NCBI GenBank assembly: GCA_026984935.1
Contig: JALSRD010000013.1
Location: forward strand, 1 to 64,000
Length of the DNA: 64,000 bases
Direction of reading: 5' to 3'
From: Desulfobacterales bacterium
GTDB taxonomy: Bacteria; Desulfobacterota; Desulfobacteria; Desulfobacterales; JALSRD01
Under the pieces are notes generated by a model. It worked only from the letters and a program-made list of their open reading frames with translations, searched no databases and was not told the DNA's origin. This document shows positions 50,657-63,712 of the stretch, piece after piece; position 1 is the first letter of the stretch; each line of letters begins with the position of its first letter. Both the position numbers and the translations under genes were made by a program.

Positions 50657-51214
50657 GTGACGCGCAGGGGCGGGAAAAAGAAGAAAGCGCACCGGGGCAA
50701 CCCGCAGGGCGCGCGTTGGACGGAGAAACAGCAGGCGGCGATGGTCGCCCGCTGCCGGGATACCGCCCGTATGCTGTGCGAGAGCGAGGGCCTGGAACTG
50801 GTGCATATCGAATATCAGCGTGAATCGGCCGGCCGTGTGTTGCGCGTCTATATCGACAAGCCCGGCGGCGTGATGCTGGCTGACTGCGTCAACATCAGCC
50901 GGCAGCTGGGAGATTTGCTGGACGTTCAGGAGGACATCGACGTGGCGTACAGCCTCGAGGTTTCTTCGCCGGGCGACCGGCGCCCCCTGGGAAAGCCGGA
51001 AGATTTTGAAAGATTCAAGGGCAGGCGCGCGGAAATCAGGACACGCCACCCGATTCGCAATCGCAGAACGTTCAAGGGGGTCCTGCTCGGGCTGGTGGGA
51101 GACAGCGTCATGCTCCTGTCCGACGGTGCCGAACTGGCCATCCCCCACCAGGAGATCAGCCGCGCGAGACTGGCGAAAACAATTGGAGAAAACGGATGTT
51201 TATCACAGACATAA
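50657..51214 (+). CDS. rimP: Ribosome maturation factor RimP
   Basis: RimP helps 30S assembly. The 185-residue protein from the GTG at 50657 has a Lys/Arg-rich start, then GLELVHIEYQRESAGRVLRVYIDKPGGV, SRQLGDLLDVQEDI and YSLEVSSPGDRRPL, the RimP signature. The SH3-like C-domain follows (GVLLGLVGDSVMLL). The GTG start is preceded by a run of G (AGGGGCG). The gene overlaps nusA by 19 bases at its end. It is the first gene of the rimP-nusA-infB operon. Confidence 0.93.
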   Translation: MTRRGGKKKKAHRGNPQGARWTEKQQAAMVARCRDTARMLCESEGLELVHIEYQRESAGRVLRVYIDKPGGVMLADCVNISRQLGDLLDVQEDIDVAYSLEVSSPGDRRPLGKPEDFERFKGRRAEIRTRHPIRNRRTFKGVLLGLVGDSVMLLSDGAELAIPHQEISRARLAKTIGENGCLSQT

Positions 51215-52797
51215 AACGCGTTGTCGATCAAATCAGCCGGGATAAGGGCATCGACCGCCGTATTCTGATCAGCGCCCTCGAAGAAGCTCTGAAATCCGCG
51301 GCCAAGAAGAAATTCGGCAGCAAGATCGACATCGAAACCCAGTACGACGAACAGACCGGAGAAATCGAGATCTTTCAGTTCAAAGAGGTTGTCGAGACCG
51401 TCAACGACCCGGATATCGAGATCAGTATCGAAGAGGGCCGCAAGCTCGATCCGGGATGTGAAATCGGCGACAGCCTGGGAACCAAAATGGACACCTCGAC
51501 TTTCGGCCGCATCGCCGCCCAGTCCGCCAAGCAGGTCATCATCCAGAAAATGAAAGATGCCGAGCGTGACGCCGTCTACGCCAATTTCATCGACCGCAAG
51601 GGTGAAATCATCAACGGCATCGTACAGCGCATCGATCGCGGCGATATCATCGTCAATTTGGGCCCCACCGAGGGTGTGCTGCCGGTCAGGGAACAGGTCC
51701 CCAGGGAGAATTACCGCCGCGGAGACCGTATCCGGGCACTGATCCTGGACATTCTTTACGAAACCCGCGGTCCGCAGATCGTGCTCTCCAGAACGCATCC
51801 GGATTTCATGGTCAACCTGTTTAAAACCGAAGTTCCCGAAATCAGTGAAGGCATCGTCTCCATCATGGGAGCGGCCCGTGAACCCGGCGTGCGGGCTAAA
51901 TTCGCCGTTTCCTCCAATGACTCGGACATCGACCCGGTGGGCGCCTGTGTGGGAATGAAGGGTTCCCGCGTGCAAAACGTGGTGCAGGAACTGAAAGGCG
52001 AAAAGATCGACATCATTCCCTGGCATGTCGACGCCGCAAAATTTGTCTGCAACGCCCTGGCACCGGCAGAGATTTCACGGGTGATCATGGATGAAGAAAA
52101 CCGCTCCATGGAAGTCATCGTGCCCGACGAATTTCTCTCCATCGCCATAGGCAAACGCGGCCAGAATGTCCGCCTGGCATCCAAGCTGACGGGATGGCAC
52201 CTGGATGTAAAGAGCGAATCCCACTACAGCGAAACCATGCAAAGCGGCTATGACTCGCTGGTGGCCCTGGAAGGCATGACCATCAGCCTGGCCGATGCGC
52301 TTTACGAAAGCGGGTTTTACTCCGCCACCGAACTCAGCCGGGCTTCCGTGGCCGACCTGATGCAGATCCGCGATCTTGACGAAGAGACAGCTGCCCGCCT
52401 CATCCAGACCGCAGCCGAAAGCCTGGCGGCCGGAGAAGCCCAAAGCAGCGGCGACGATTCTTTCGCCACTGATTCGGCCCAGGACGAAAGCGCACCGGAA
52501 GCCACCGGGCCTGAAGAGGAAATAGACACCACCGGCGAAACGCCCGACGGGGATGTACCGCCTGCGGAAACTGCGGCGGAACCTGCCGGGGACCCCGATG
52601 AAACGGCCCCCGGGGACCAGACCCTGGAAACCGAGGCACCCGCAGCGGCGGCGCCGGCTGGAGCGGATGAGCCGGCACCGGGGACATCCGGTGACAGTGC
52701 ATCGCAGGAACCGGCGGCACCCGCTGAAGCACCGGCAGCCGGACACACCGGGGATATTGCCCCTGATGGCGAGGCGCCGGCAGATTCGCAGCAGTAA
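51196..52797 (+). CDS. nusA: Transcription termination/antitermination factor NusA, acidic C-terminal tail
   Basis: NusA binds RNA polymerase and modulates pausing, termination and antitermination. The 533-residue protein has an N-domain (residues 1-125), an S1 domain (GDIIVNLGPTEGVLPVREQ), two KH domains (GACVGMKGSRVQNVVQ and SIAIGKRGQNVRLASKL) and a helix-hairpin-helix unit (ADALYESGFYSATELSRA). After about residue 413 the sequence is Ala/Glu/Pro/Gly-rich, low-complexity and acidic, about 120 residues with no known fold. This extension is unusual in length. The gene lies between rimP and infB. Confidence 0.95.
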   Translation: MFITDIKRVVDQISRDKGIDRRILISALEEALKSAAKKKFGSKIDIETQYDEQTGEIEIFQFKEVVETVNDPDIEISIEEGRKLDPGCEIGDSLGTKMDTSTFGRIAAQSAKQVIIQKMKDAERDAVYANFIDRKGEIINGIVQRIDRGDIIVNLGPTEGVLPVREQVPRENYRRGDRIRALILDILYETRGPQIVLSRTHPDFMVNLFKTEVPEISEGIVSIMGAAREPGVRAKFAVSSNDSDIDPVGACVGMKGSRVQNVVQELKGEKIDIIPWHVDAAKFVCNALAPAEISRVIMDEENRSMEVIVPDEFLSIAIGKRGQNVRLASKLTGWHLDVKSESHYSETMQSGYDSLVALEGMTISLADALYESGFYSATELSRASVADLMQIRDLDEETAARLIQTAAESLAAGEAQSSGDDSFATDSAQDESAPEATGPEEEIDTTGETPDGDVPPAETAAEPAGDPDETAPGDQTLETEAPAAAAPAGADEPAPGTSGDSASQEPAAPAEAPAAGHTGDIAPDGEAPADSQQ

Positions 52798-52865
52798 GCT
52801 GCAGACACAGGCCCGGCCTTGCGGTTTGCACAGATGCCGGGGAAAGAGGATGTTAAGGGGGATGG

Positions 52866-55613
<2,748 letters not shown>

Positions 55614-55620
55614 ACCGTAA

Positions 55621-55929
55621 ATGGCCTTTTCTAAGCGCCATATGGTGGTTGGTATCGGCGTACTGACATTCAGACTGCACGACTGCCATTCGCTGAAGGG
55701 CAAGCGACGCATCGTCAAGTCGCTGATCGGCCGGGTACGCAACCGTTTCAACGTGTCGATTGCCGAAACCGGGGCCAACGAGCTGCACCAGCGCGCTGAG
55801 GTGGGCTTTTCACTGGTGGGCAATGACGGGGCTGTGGTAAACGCCAAAATGGATAAAATCTTCAACCTGGCCGACAGCTTCGGGGCTGCGGAAATGATCG
55901 ACAGCGAAATGGAGATCCTGCATTTATGA
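55621..55929 (+). CDS. DUF503 (YlxP-like) protein
   Basis: The 102-residue protein is a small ferredoxin-like-fold protein of the DUF503/YlxP family: VVGIGVLTFRLHDCHSLKGKR at the start, then VKSLIGRVRNRFNVSIAE, the conserved core. The function is unknown; it is usually found beside infB and rbfA in Gram-positive and deltaproteobacterial genomes, so a ribosome-linked role is likely. It starts 7 bases after infB and overlaps rbfA by 4 bases. Confidence 0.9.
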   Translation: MAFSKRHMVVGIGVLTFRLHDCHSLKGKRRIVKSLIGRVRNRFNVSIAETGANELHQRAEVGFSLVGNDGAVVNAKMDKIFNLADSFGAAEMIDSEMEILHL

Positions 55930-56300
55930 GACAATTTTCGCGTGCAGACCGCGTCAGCGGCCAGATTCAGCGGGAGCTCTCGCAACTGCTGAAAAAAGAC
56001 GTCAAAGATCCCCGCCTGGAAACCGCAGTCATTACCGATATCCGCCTCTCCCGGGATCTGAGATCGGCAAAAGTTTATTTTACCAGCGGCGGCCTGCAGA
56101 ACCGGGAACGGGCCCAGGCAGGATTTCAACAGGCGCTGGGTTTCATCAAACGCCGCCTTGCCAGGTGCCTGGATTTGCGCTATATGCCGGATCTTAAATT
56201 TTTTTATGACGAAACCCTGGAATACGGCATCCACATCAACGGCATCTTAAAATCGATTTCCAGCGATGAGACAGATTCTGACGCAACTGAAAAACTGTGA
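55926..56300 (+). CDS. rbfA: Ribosome-binding factor A
   Basis: RbfA is a small KH-like 30S maturation factor. The 124-residue protein shows RADRVSGQIQRELSQLLKKDVKDPRL at the start, ITDIRLSRDLRSAKVYFT and RLARCLDLRYMPDLKFFYDETLEYG, the family core. It is normal in length. It overlaps the DUF503 gene by 4 bases and the nrnA gene by 35 bases. Confidence 0.95.
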   Translation: MRQFSRADRVSGQIQRELSQLLKKDVKDPRLETAVITDIRLSRDLRSAKVYFTSGGLQNRERAQAGFQQALGFIKRRLARCLDLRYMPDLKFFYDETLEYGIHINGILKSISSDETDSDATEKL

Positions 56301-57243
56301 GATTGTGCTGGTGGCATCCCACACCTACCCGGACGGTGACGCCATCGGTTCGCTCTTGGCCATGGGCCTGGCACTGGACAGCCTGGGGAAAACAGTGACG
56401 ATATACAACGAAAGCCCCATCCCGGCCGTCTACAAGTTCCTGCCGTCCATCGACCGGATTACATCCCGTATGGATATGCATGCCGGCTACGACACGGCGG
56501 TAATTCTGGACTGCGGGGACATGGAGCGCCTGGGTGCATCTTTTGCCGCCACCGCAGCGAAAACACCGGTGCTCGTCAATATCGACCACCATGTCACCAA
56601 CACCGGCTTTGGCGACCTGCAGCTTGTCGACACCCAGGCCTGTGCCAGCGCCGAAATCGTCTACCGGCTGATCAAGGGCCTGGATGTCCCCATCAGCACC
56701 GCCATGGCGGCCGCCATTTATACCGGCATCTTCACCGACACAGGCTCGTTCAGGTTTTCCAACACCAACCGGGCCGCTTTCGCCATCTGCCAAGAAATGG
56801 TGGAAACGGGCGTGGATCCCTGGACGGTGTCCCGGCACGTATACGGCACCTATTCCCTGGGGCGCATCAAGCTTTTGAACCTGGCACTGGACACCATCGA
56901 ACTGGCGCGCGACGGCAAGGTTTCCATGATGACGCTGACCCAGGCGATGCTGCGTGAAACCGGGACGCAGCCGGAGGATGCCGACGGCCTGATCAACTAT
57001 GCCCGCGGCATCGAGGATGTCAAGCTGGCGATCCTTATTCAGCAGAAGCCCAACGGCCGCGAGATCGCCGGTGGACCGGCTCCTTACCACGTCAGCCTGC
57101 GGTCCGACGGCTCCATCGACGTGGCCGACCTGGCGGCCACATTCGGCGGCGGCGGCCATGCCAGTGCCGCCGGATTTGACGTGGCGCAGACCACGCTGCC
57201 CGAGTTGAAGGCCGCAATACTCAGGCTGACCGGAGATCTTTGA
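56266..57243 (+). CDS. nrnA: Bifunctional oligoribonuclease / pAp phosphatase (DHH family)
   Basis: NrnA degrades short RNA oligonucleotides and hydrolyses pAp. The 325-residue protein has DHH motifs (SHTYPDGDAIGSLLA near residues 18-32, ILDCGD, then NIDHHVTN) and the DHHA1 RNA-binding motif GGGGHASAAGF near the C-terminus. The ATG at 56266 overlaps rbfA by 35 bases; no better start lies downstream before the conserved region. Removal of pAp is also relevant to sulfate metabolism, but dissimilatory reduction does not make PAP. Confidence 0.93.
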   Translation: MRQILTQLKNCEIVLVASHTYPDGDAIGSLLAMGLALDSLGKTVTIYNESPIPAVYKFLPSIDRITSRMDMHAGYDTAVILDCGDMERLGASFAATAAKTPVLVNIDHHVTNTGFGDLQLVDTQACASAEIVYRLIKGLDVPISTAMAAAIYTGIFTDTGSFRFSNTNRAAFAICQEMVETGVDPWTVSRHVYGTYSLGRIKLLNLALDTIELARDGKVSMMTLTQAMLRETGTQPEDADGLINYARGIEDVKLAILIQQKPNGREIAGGPAPYHVSLRSDGSIDVADLAATFGGGGHASAAGFDVAQTTLPELKAAILRLTGDL

Positions 57244-57328
57244 AAATCCATTGAAACAGGCCGGCGTACAAATGCCGGGGCATAGCCATGGATTCACGGG
57301 GCGGGCCCATGGCGGGGAAAACAGCTCT

Positions 57329-58258
57329 ATGGAAAAGCACACGTTTCCCGACGGCATTCTACTGATAGACAAACCCGCACGGTTGAGCTCCGCCGCCGTG
57401 GTCGCCGCCGTGAAGCGCATCACCGGTGCTGCCAAGGTCGGCCACGGCGGCACACTGGACCCCTTTGCCACCGGTCTGATGGTCTGCTGCCTGAACCGGG
57501 CCACGCGCCTGGCGCGCTTCTTTCTGGCCGGCAGCAAACACTACACGGCCACCCTGCGCCTGGGCAGCGCCACCGACACGCAGGATGTGACGGGGCAGGC
57601 GATCGCCGAGATGCCCTGGGACGGCATTTCGGAAACTGCCATACGCCGCTGCACGGCCGGTTTCACGGGCTGGATCGAGCAGCTGCCGCCGGTGTACTCG
57701 GCCTTGAAACACCGCGGTGTGCCGCTCTATAAACTGGCGCGCAAGGGATTCGCCGTACAGAAGCCCGCCCGCCGGGTCCTGATTTCGTCCATCGAAATTA
57801 CCGGTATCCGGCTGCCCGATGTGCAACTCGAGGTGATCTGCTCGGCCGGTACCTACATCCGCACGCTGGGCGCGGACCTGGCAAAAGCACTGGGCACCTG
57901 CGGCCACCTGCGTGCGCTGCGGCGGCTTGCGAGCGGCGGCTTCGATCTTTCCCGCGCCCTGGCTTTCGAAGCCCTCGAACCGCTGGCGCAGGCCGGCGAA
58001 CTGCGCCGTCACGTAATTTCGATGGCCGATGCACTGACCGGCTTTGCCTGCCATGTGGCCGACGGGCAGCTGGTCGAAAAAATCCGCCACGGCCGGCCCC
58101 TGACCGCGGCCGACATCCCGGCAAGGGCGCATCCGCACGAGACCGGGAAGGCCGCAGCGTATATCAAGGTAATCGATGGATCCGGCAACCTGGCCGCCGT
58201 ACTGGAAAAGGCGGCTGCGTCGGAAACATATCGTTACTGTTGCGTTTTTTCTAATTAA
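57329..58258 (+). CDS. truB: tRNA pseudouridine-55 synthase
   Basis: TruB makes pseudouridine at position 55 of tRNA. The 309-residue protein shows GILLIDKPARLSS, GHGGTLDPFATGLMV with the catalytic Asp, HYTATLRLGSATDTQD and PPVYSALKHRGVPLYKLAR, the TruB signature set. I chose the ATG at 57329 because the longer frame adds 26 unrelated residues; a GCGGGGAAAA sits upstream. The C-terminal PUA-like region follows. It is located after nrnA and before rpsO. Confidence 0.95.
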   Translation: MEKHTFPDGILLIDKPARLSSAAVVAAVKRITGAAKVGHGGTLDPFATGLMVCCLNRATRLARFFLAGSKHYTATLRLGSATDTQDVTGQAIAEMPWDGISETAIRRCTAGFTGWIEQLPPVYSALKHRGVPLYKLARKGFAVQKPARRVLISSIEITGIRLPDVQLEVICSAGTYIRTLGADLAKALGTCGHLRALRRLASGGFDLSRALAFEALEPLAQAGELRRHVISMADALTGFACHVADGQLVEKIRHGRPLTAADIPARAHPHETGKAAAYIKVIDGSGNLAAVLEKAAASETYRYCCVFSN

Positions 58259-58267
58259 AGCATAAGA

Positions 58268-58308
58268 AGAACCTGGAGATGGGCTGCTTTGCACAAGCCG
58301 CCAGTTCT
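58268..58308 (+). promoter_or_regulatory. Candidate S15 leader hairpin
   Basis: AGAACCTGG (58268-58276) pairs with CCAGTTCT (58301-58308) with one bulged C, and encloses GGCT/AGCC (58282-58285 with 58296-58299). It lies 60 bases before the rpsO start. S15 represses its own translation in several bacteria by binding structured leaders in this position. Confidence 0.5.
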
Positions 58309-58367
58309 CCGACCGACAAATACATTATTGCAAAAGCGACTATCGGAACATAGGAGGCTAGCAGAAA

Positions 58368-58637
58368 TTGGTTTTTACAACTCAGGAAAAAAAGGCACTG
58401 ATCGAGAAATTTCGTCTGCATGAAAGCGACACGGGTTCACCCGAAGTTCAGGTGGCCCTGCTGACCCATCGGATTTCCTACCTGACGGAGCATCTCAAGA
58501 CCCATAAAAAGGATCACCACTCCAGGAGAGGCCTGCTGATCCTGGTCGGCAGGCGCCGCCGGTTGCTGAACTATGTAAAAAACAAGGATGTCAAGCGCTA
58601 CCGGGCGGTTATCGAAGCGCTGGGCCTGCGCAGATAG
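58368..58637 (+). CDS. rpsO: 30S ribosomal protein S15, TTG start
   Basis: S15 binds 16S rRNA early in assembly. The 89-residue protein has the full pattern [37 protein letters not shown] and [15 protein letters not shown]. The start is a TTG at 58368; AGGAGG lies 10 bases upstream and the next residues (VFTTQEKK) align with the family. It precedes pnp, the conserved order. Confidence 0.96.
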   Translation: MVFTTQEKKALIEKFRLHESDTGSPEVQVALLTHRISYLTEHLKTHKKDHHSRRGLLILVGRRRRLLNYVKNKDVKRYRAVIEALGLRR

Positions 58638-58668
58638 CCACCGCGAGTGCTGCATCACGCCGCACCTC

Positions 58669-58711
58669 AACGGCTGCTGCCTGGGCAGGGTCCCGGAAAC
58701 AGGCGGCCGTT
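58669..58711 (+). promoter_or_regulatory. Stem-loop between rpsO and pnp
   Basis: AACGGC (58669-58674) pairs with GCCGTT (58706-58711), and the stem may extend through GCCT/AGGC inside. There is no U-run, so this is more like a processing site than a terminator. In E. coli the same interval holds RNase III and RNase E sites that control pnp. Confidence 0.45.
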
Positions 58712-58776
58712 CTGGAAACACTTTCCGAGCAGATTGCAAAACTTGTGACTGCTTACCATGTAAGGAATAAAACAAG

Positions 58777-60876
58777 ATGGAACATCTATTTCAAGCCCAG
58801 GTGGGCGATCGAACACTCACCATCCAGACCGGCAAAGTCGCCAAACAGGCTTCCGGCTCTGTTGTCGTGCAATACGGCGAAACCATCGTGCTGGTCTCGG
58901 TGGTTTCGACCCAGGAAGAACGCGACACGAACTTTCTGCCGCTGACCGTGGAATATCAGGAAAAAATCTACGCGGCGGGCAGGATTCCCGGCAATTATTT
59001 CCGGCGTGAAATCGGCCGGCCCAGCGAAAAGGAAACCCTCACCGCCAGACTGATCGACCGGCCCATCCGGCCCTTGTTCCCCGAAGGCTACCGCTTTGAA
59101 ACCCAGGTGATCGCCACCGTGCTCTCCATGGATCAGCAAAACGACGCCGACACCTTGGCCATGATCGGGGCCTCCGCCGCCCTGGAAATATCGGACATCC
59201 CCTTTGCCGGACCCATTGCCTGCGTTAGGGTGGGGCGTGTCAATGGGGCGTTCGTAGCCGATCCCACCCTGGACGAACTGGAAGAAAGCGACATCAACAT
59301 CATCGTGGCCGGCTCCAAAACCGGCGTGGTGATGGTGGAGGGCGGAGGGAAAATCGTCGCCGAGCAGGATCTGCTGGACGCCATTTTTTTCGGCCACCAG
59401 GCCATGCAGCCGATTATCGAGATGCAGACCCAGCTGAAAGCCGTCGCCGGCAAGCCCAAACGCGTTTTCCAGCTGCCCGAACAGGATAGCCGCCTGGTCG
59501 GCATGCTGACCGATAGGGCCGCCACGCCACTGCGCGAAGCCCTGCTCATTCCGACCAAAATCGAACGCAACGCCCGGCTGCGGGCGCTCAAAGCCGAAAT
59601 TTTCGAAAACCTGGGCGCGGATTATGCCGACCGCCGTGCAGAAGTCTACGACATCCTCAAAGATATGCAGCGGGAAATCTGCCGCAACCTGATCCTCAAA
59701 GAAGGAAGGCGCATCGACGGACGGGCCTTTGACCAAATCCGCCCCATCGACTGCGAAGTCGGCATCCTGCCGCGGCCGCACGGCAGCGGACTTTTCACCC
59801 GCGGTGAAACCCAGGTGCTGGGTGTTTTGACACTGGGGTCGGGCCAGGATGAACAGCGCGTGGAGACTCTGAGCGGCGAGGAATTCCGCCCCTTCATGCT
59901 GCACTACAACTTTCCCCCATACTCGGTTGGCGAAGTCAAGCGCATCGGCGGCCCCAGCCGCCGGGACATCGGCCACGGCGGACTTTCCACACGCGCCATC
60001 GAACAGGTGCTGCCCGACAAGGAGGATTTCGACTACACCATCCGCCTGGTTTCCGAAGTGCTCGAATCCAACGGCTCCTCCTCCATGGGCACCGTATGCG
60101 CCGGCATCCTGGCGCTCATGGACGGCGGCGTGCCCATCAAGGCCCCGGTGGCCGGAATCGCCATGGGGCTGGTTTCCGAAGGAGAGCAGGTGGTCATTTT
60201 GTCGGACATTCTGGGAGATGAAGACCACACCGGCGACATGGACTTCAAGGTGGCCGGTACGGCCGAGGGCGTCACCGCCGTGCAGATGGACATTAAAATC
60301 CACGAACTGTCGCGGGAGATCCTGGCAAAGGCCCTGGACCAGGCGCGCGCCGGAAGGCTGCACATTCTCGGCAAAATGGAGGCGGCGCTCAAGGCCCCGC
60401 GCAAACAGATTTCTCCCTATGCCCCGACCATCCTGACCATCAAAATCAAGCCCGACAAGATCCGCGAAGTCATCGGGCCGGCCGGCAAAGTCATCCGCGC
60501 CATCCAGAGTGAAACGAACACCAAGATCGAGATCGATGACAGCGGCATGGTGAAAATCGCCGCTTTTTCAAAGGAAGAGGCCGAAAAAGCCGTTTCGCTG
60601 GTGCAGGAGATCATCGCCGAGCCCGAGGTCGGCGCCGTCTATGAAGGCAAGGTGGTCAAAATCACCGATTTCGGCGCCTTCGTTCAGATTCTGCCCGGCA
60701 CCGACGGCCTGGTCCACATCTCACAGCTGGCCCCCCACCGGGTGACCAAAGTATCGGACGTGGTTACAGAGGGCGACATCATCAAAGTCAAGGTGCTTGA
60801 AGTCTCCCGCGACGGAAAAATCCGGCTCAGCCGCAAGGCCCTGATGGAAAGAGACCATGGCCGACGGCGCAAATAA
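58777..60876 (+). CDS. pnp: Polyribonucleotide nucleotidyltransferase (PNPase)
   Basis: PNPase degrades RNA 3' to 5' by phosphorolysis and can also add tails. The 699-residue protein has two RNase PH domains ([20 protein letters not shown], then [20 protein letters not shown] and [16 protein letters not shown]), a KH domain ([19 protein letters not shown]) and an S1 domain ([20 protein letters not shown]). The length is normal. A stem-loop precedes it. It overlaps the M16 peptidase gene by 20 bases. Confidence 0.97.
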   Translation: MEHLFQAQVGDRTLTIQTGKVAKQASGSVVVQYGETIVLVSVVSTQEERDTNFLPLTVEYQEKIYAAGRIPGNYFRREIGRPSEKETLTARLIDRPIRPLFPEGYRFETQVIATVLSMDQQNDADTLAMIGASAALEISDIPFAGPIACVRVGRVNGAFVADPTLDELEESDINIIVAGSKTGVVMVEGGGKIVAEQDLLDAIFFGHQAMQPIIEMQTQLKAVAGKPKRVFQLPEQDSRLVGMLTDRAATPLREALLIPTKIERNARLRALKAEIFENLGADYADRRAEVYDILKDMQREICRNLILKEGRRIDGRAFDQIRPIDCEVGILPRPHGSGLFTRGETQVLGVLTLGSGQDEQRVETLSGEEFRPFMLHYNFPPYSVGEVKRIGGPSRRDIGHGGLSTRAIEQVLPDKEDFDYTIRLVSEVLESNGSSSMGTVCAGILALMDGGVPIKAPVAGIAMGLVSEGEQVVILSDILGDEDHTGDMDFKVAGTAEGVTAVQMDIKIHELSREILAKALDQARAGRLHILGKMEAALKAPRKQISPYAPTILTIKIKPDKIREVIGPAGKVIRAIQSETNTKIEIDDSGMVKIAAFSKEEAEKAVSLVQEIIAEPEVGAVYEGKVVKITDFGAFVQILPGTDGLVHISQLAPHRVTKVSDVVTEGDIIKVKVLEVSRDGKIRLSRKALMERDHGRRRK

Positions 60877-62116
60877 AACCACCCTTGAAAACGGTGTCCG
60901 TATTCTGACTGAAAAAATGCCCTACAGCCGGTCGGTTTCCATGGGTGTCTGGGTCAGCGTGGGCGCACGCGACGAAGAGGCCGCCGAGAGTGGCCTCTGC
61001 CACTTCATCGAGCATATGATCTTCAAGGGCACCCGTAAACGCAGCGCTTTCCAGATCGCCAAGGAATTCGACGCCATCGGCGGGTATTCAAACGCCTTCA
61101 CGGCCATGGAGAACACCTGCTACCACGCAAAGGTGCTGGACAGCCACCTGGAAACCATGGTCGATATCCTCACGGATATTTTCTTAAACTCCGTTTTCGA
61201 CAGCCGTGAAGTGGAAAAAGAGCGCCCGATCATCTTTCAGGAAATCGGCATGCTGGAGGACAGTCCGGATGAATACCTCCATCTGCTGGCAGGCCAGACC
61301 TTCTGGGGCGACCATCCCCTGGGCCGCTCGATCCTGGGGACCCGTGAAAATATTCGGAACCTGAGCGCCGAAGACATCCGGGCCTTTTTCCGGCGCCTCT
61401 ACCAGCCGGACCGCATGATCATTTCGGCCGCCGGCAATGTGGAACACGACCGCATCGTCGACCTGGTGGGCCCGCTGTTTGAAACCCTTGAGTGCCGCAA
61501 CGGCCTGCCTGCACGGCGCAAGCCGCAGCCACACGCGCGCGTCAATGTCTGCTTCAGGGAGCTCGAACAGACCCACATCTGCGTCGCCGGCCGGGGCCTG
61601 TCCATTACCGACCCCGAACGCTACAAGTTTTCGCTGTTAAACACCATCTTCGGTGGCAACATGAGTTCGCGCCTCTTCCAGGAGATCCGCGAACGCCGGG
61701 GCCTGGCCTACTCGGTTTATGCGTTTTCGAATTCGTACTTCGACAGCGGCATGTCCGGCGCCAGTGCCGGCGTGGACCCGACCAACGCCCGCGAGTCGGT
61801 ACGCCTGATCCTGGAACAGATGCGCCGGCTGGCGGCAGAACCCGTCAGCGACGCCGAACTGCGGGCCGCCAAAGAGTACACCAAGGGCAACCTGCTGCTG
61901 GCCACCGAGAACAACGACAACCAGATGGTGCGCCTGGCCCAGAATGAGTTCCACTTCGGCCGGGAAGTACCGCTTTCGGAAGTGGTTTCCAATATCGAGG
62001 CCACCAGCGCAGCGGACATTCTCGAGCTGGCGCGACGCATCTTCAGACCCGGAGAAAACGCCATTACCATCGTGGGCCCCGTTTCCGATCCGGCGGCCTT
62101 TGAAAGCCTTGAATAG
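60857..62116 (+). CDS. M16 family zinc peptidase
   Basis: The 419-residue protein has the inverted zinc motif HFIEH at residues 49-53 (HxxEH), with the third ligand Glu in the ENTCYHAK region or nearby helix, and C-terminal [13 protein letters not shown], typical of the processing-peptidase-like (PqqL/YmxG) subfamily. M16 enzymes cut short peptides. It lies between pnp and dut, the same order as in Gram-positive genomes (pnpA-ymxG). Its ATG lies inside the end of pnp, so it is translationally coupled. Confidence 0.94.
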   Translation: MADGANKTTLENGVRILTEKMPYSRSVSMGVWVSVGARDEEAAESGLCHFIEHMIFKGTRKRSAFQIAKEFDAIGGYSNAFTAMENTCYHAKVLDSHLETMVDILTDIFLNSVFDSREVEKERPIIFQEIGMLEDSPDEYLHLLAGQTFWGDHPLGRSILGTRENIRNLSAEDIRAFFRRLYQPDRMIISAAGNVEHDRIVDLVGPLFETLECRNGLPARRKPQPHARVNVCFRELEQTHICVAGRGLSITDPERYKFSLLNTIFGGNMSSRLFQEIRERRGLAYSVYAFSNSYFDSGMSGASAGVDPTNARESVRLILEQMRRLAAEPVSDAELRAAKEYTKGNLLLATENNDNQMVRLAQNEFHFGREVPLSEVVSNIEATSAADILELARRIFRPGENAITIVGPVSDPAAFESLE

Positions 62117-62220
62117 ATTCCCCCGGGAAGGCCGGGAGCTTTTGCCGTCTAATCCCGTGGGTGGCCTGCATTCATCCACGGGCAAATCCGTGGTTTTCTG
62201 TCTTCGAACGCCCAAACCCA

Positions 62221-62709
62221 ATGAACACAAAAAACCTGGATAAACCGCCGCGCCTCCAAATTCTGCGTCTGGACCCGCTCGCAAACGCCGACATTCCGCT
62301 GCCGCGCTACATGACATCCCAGGCCGCCGGGATGGATGTCTGCGCAGCCATCGACGGAGACCTGACGGTTGCAGCCGGGGATATCGCCCTGATCCCCACT
62401 GGATTCGCCATGGCCCTGCCACCCGGCTTCGAGGCCCAGATCCGGCCGCGCAGCGGGCTGGCCGTGCACCATGGCATCGGACTGGTCAACGCGCCGGGCA
62501 CCATCGACGCCGATTACCGTGGCGAAATCAAAATCGCGGTCATCAACCTGGGCAGAGAGCCGTATACTTTTCATCGTGGCCAGCGCATTGCCCAGATGGT
62601 GATCCAGCGTGCCTGGCAGGTTGAGATCGAAGTCGTCGAGGATCTTCCCGGAACCCGGCGCGGCAGCGGCGGCTTCGGCCACACGGACGGGCAGCCGAAC
62701 CCCGCTTGA
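62221..62709 (+). CDS. dut: dUTP diphosphatase
   Basis: Dut turns dUTP into dUMP and so keeps uracil out of DNA. The 162-residue protein has all five motifs in order: [43 protein letters not shown] and RGSGGFG. The last is the C-terminal arm that closes the active site. I chose the ATG at 62221; the longer frame adds residues of no conserved character. It lies 104 bases after the M16 peptidase and before the MBL hydrolase. Confidence 0.95.
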   Translation: MNTKNLDKPPRLQILRLDPLANADIPLPRYMTSQAAGMDVCAAIDGDLTVAAGDIALIPTGFAMALPPGFEAQIRPRSGLAVHHGIGLVNAPGTIDADYRGEIKIAVINLGREPYTFHRGQRIAQMVIQRAWQVEIEVVEDLPGTRRGSGGFGHTDGQPNPA

Positions 62710-62901
62710 AAGAGCGGCTGTACGGGGGCCTGCACGCTGCGCATCAAAAACACCTGCAAAATATACGCGCGCTTGTCCATTTGGAGGACACATGGCCCCG
62801 AGGCCACATTCCACTTATCGCAGGAGGCATGGTGTACCGCCCGACGGCCGGCGCCATGTGCGGCTGCCTTGAGCACCGGAAGCGGCGGGGCAAAAGCCCG
62901 C

Positions 62902-63666
62902 TTGCACGTATGCGTCCTGGCCTCCGGCAGCCGCGGCAATGCCATCTACATTTCAGACGGCACGACCAGCCTGCTGCTGGACGCCGGCATGAGCGGTGCC
63001 GAGATCCAGCGCCGCATGGCTTCCCGCGGCCTTGTACCGGAACACCTGGACGGCATCCTGGTCTCCCACGAACACCGCGACCACGTCAGCGGCGTGGGCG
63101 TCCTGGCCCGGCGTTTCAAGCTGCCGGTTTACGTCAGTCGCGCCACCCTCCGGGCCGCCCCCCAGCTGGGTCGCCTGCACAAAGCCGTTCACTTTCGCTG
63201 CGGCACCCCTTTTCGCATCAACACGCTGGATATACATCCCTTTTCCATTTCTCACGACGCCGCCGACCCGGCCGGCTTCAGCATCGAAAACAACGGCTGC
63301 AAAGTCGCCGTGGCCACCGATCTGGGCTTCGCCACGTCCATGGTCAAGGAGCACCTGAAAAATGCCGCGCTGCTGATTCTCGAAGCCAACCACGACCCGC
63401 ACATGCTGATCAACGGCCCCTACCCCTGGCCGCTGAAACAGCGCATCCAGGGCCGTACGGGACATCTCTCCAACCCGGATTCCAAGGCGCTTCTAGCCGC
63501 CGTGCTGCACGCCGGCCTGCAGCATGTGCTGCTGGCGCACCTGAGCGAAACCAACAACAGCCCCCAAAAGGCCTTTGATACCGTCGTCCGGGTGTTGGCG
63601 GCGTACCGCATCCCGCTGACCGTCTGCCGCCAGGATGCCTGCAGCGAGATTATCTATGCGCGCTAG
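62902..63666 (+). CDS. MBL-fold metallo-hydrolase (YycJ/WalJ-like)
   Basis: The protein has the metallo-beta-lactamase fold with LHVCVLASGSRGNAIYISDGT, LLLDAGMSGAEIQRRM, LVSHEHRDHVSGVG (HxHxDH) and LEANHDPHML. This arrangement is that of the YycJ/WalJ 5'-exonuclease-like group. The start is uncertain. I used TTG at 62902 because family members begin a few residues before VLASGS; ATG codons upstream in other frames, including one with AGGAGG at 62829, do not connect to the MBL frame. That gives 254 residues. Confidence 0.85.
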   Translation: MHVCVLASGSRGNAIYISDGTTSLLLDAGMSGAEIQRRMASRGLVPEHLDGILVSHEHRDHVSGVGVLARRFKLPVYVSRATLRAAPQLGRLHKAVHFRCGTPFRINTLDIHPFSISHDAADPAGFSIENNGCKVAVATDLGFATSMVKEHLKNAALLILEANHDPHMLINGPYPWPLKQRIQGRTGHLSNPDSKALLAAVLHAGLQHVLLAHLSETNNSPQKAFDTVVRVLAAYRIPLTVCRQDACSEIIYAR

Positions 63667-63712
63667 CCGGCATGACCCTCAGTGTCATATAAACCCCGTC
63701 AAAATTCCCGCG

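Noticed and set aside
58786-60363. Minus-strand open frame of 525 codons opposite pnp
   Set aside because: It mirrors the pnp codons and has no start signal or domain.
62706-63578. Frame with a good ribosome site and ATG at 62829 overlapping the MBL gene
   Set aside because: The product is Arg/Pro/His-rich with no fold, while the other frame encodes a complete metallo-hydrolase. A frameshift near the MBL start cannot be excluded but is not needed.
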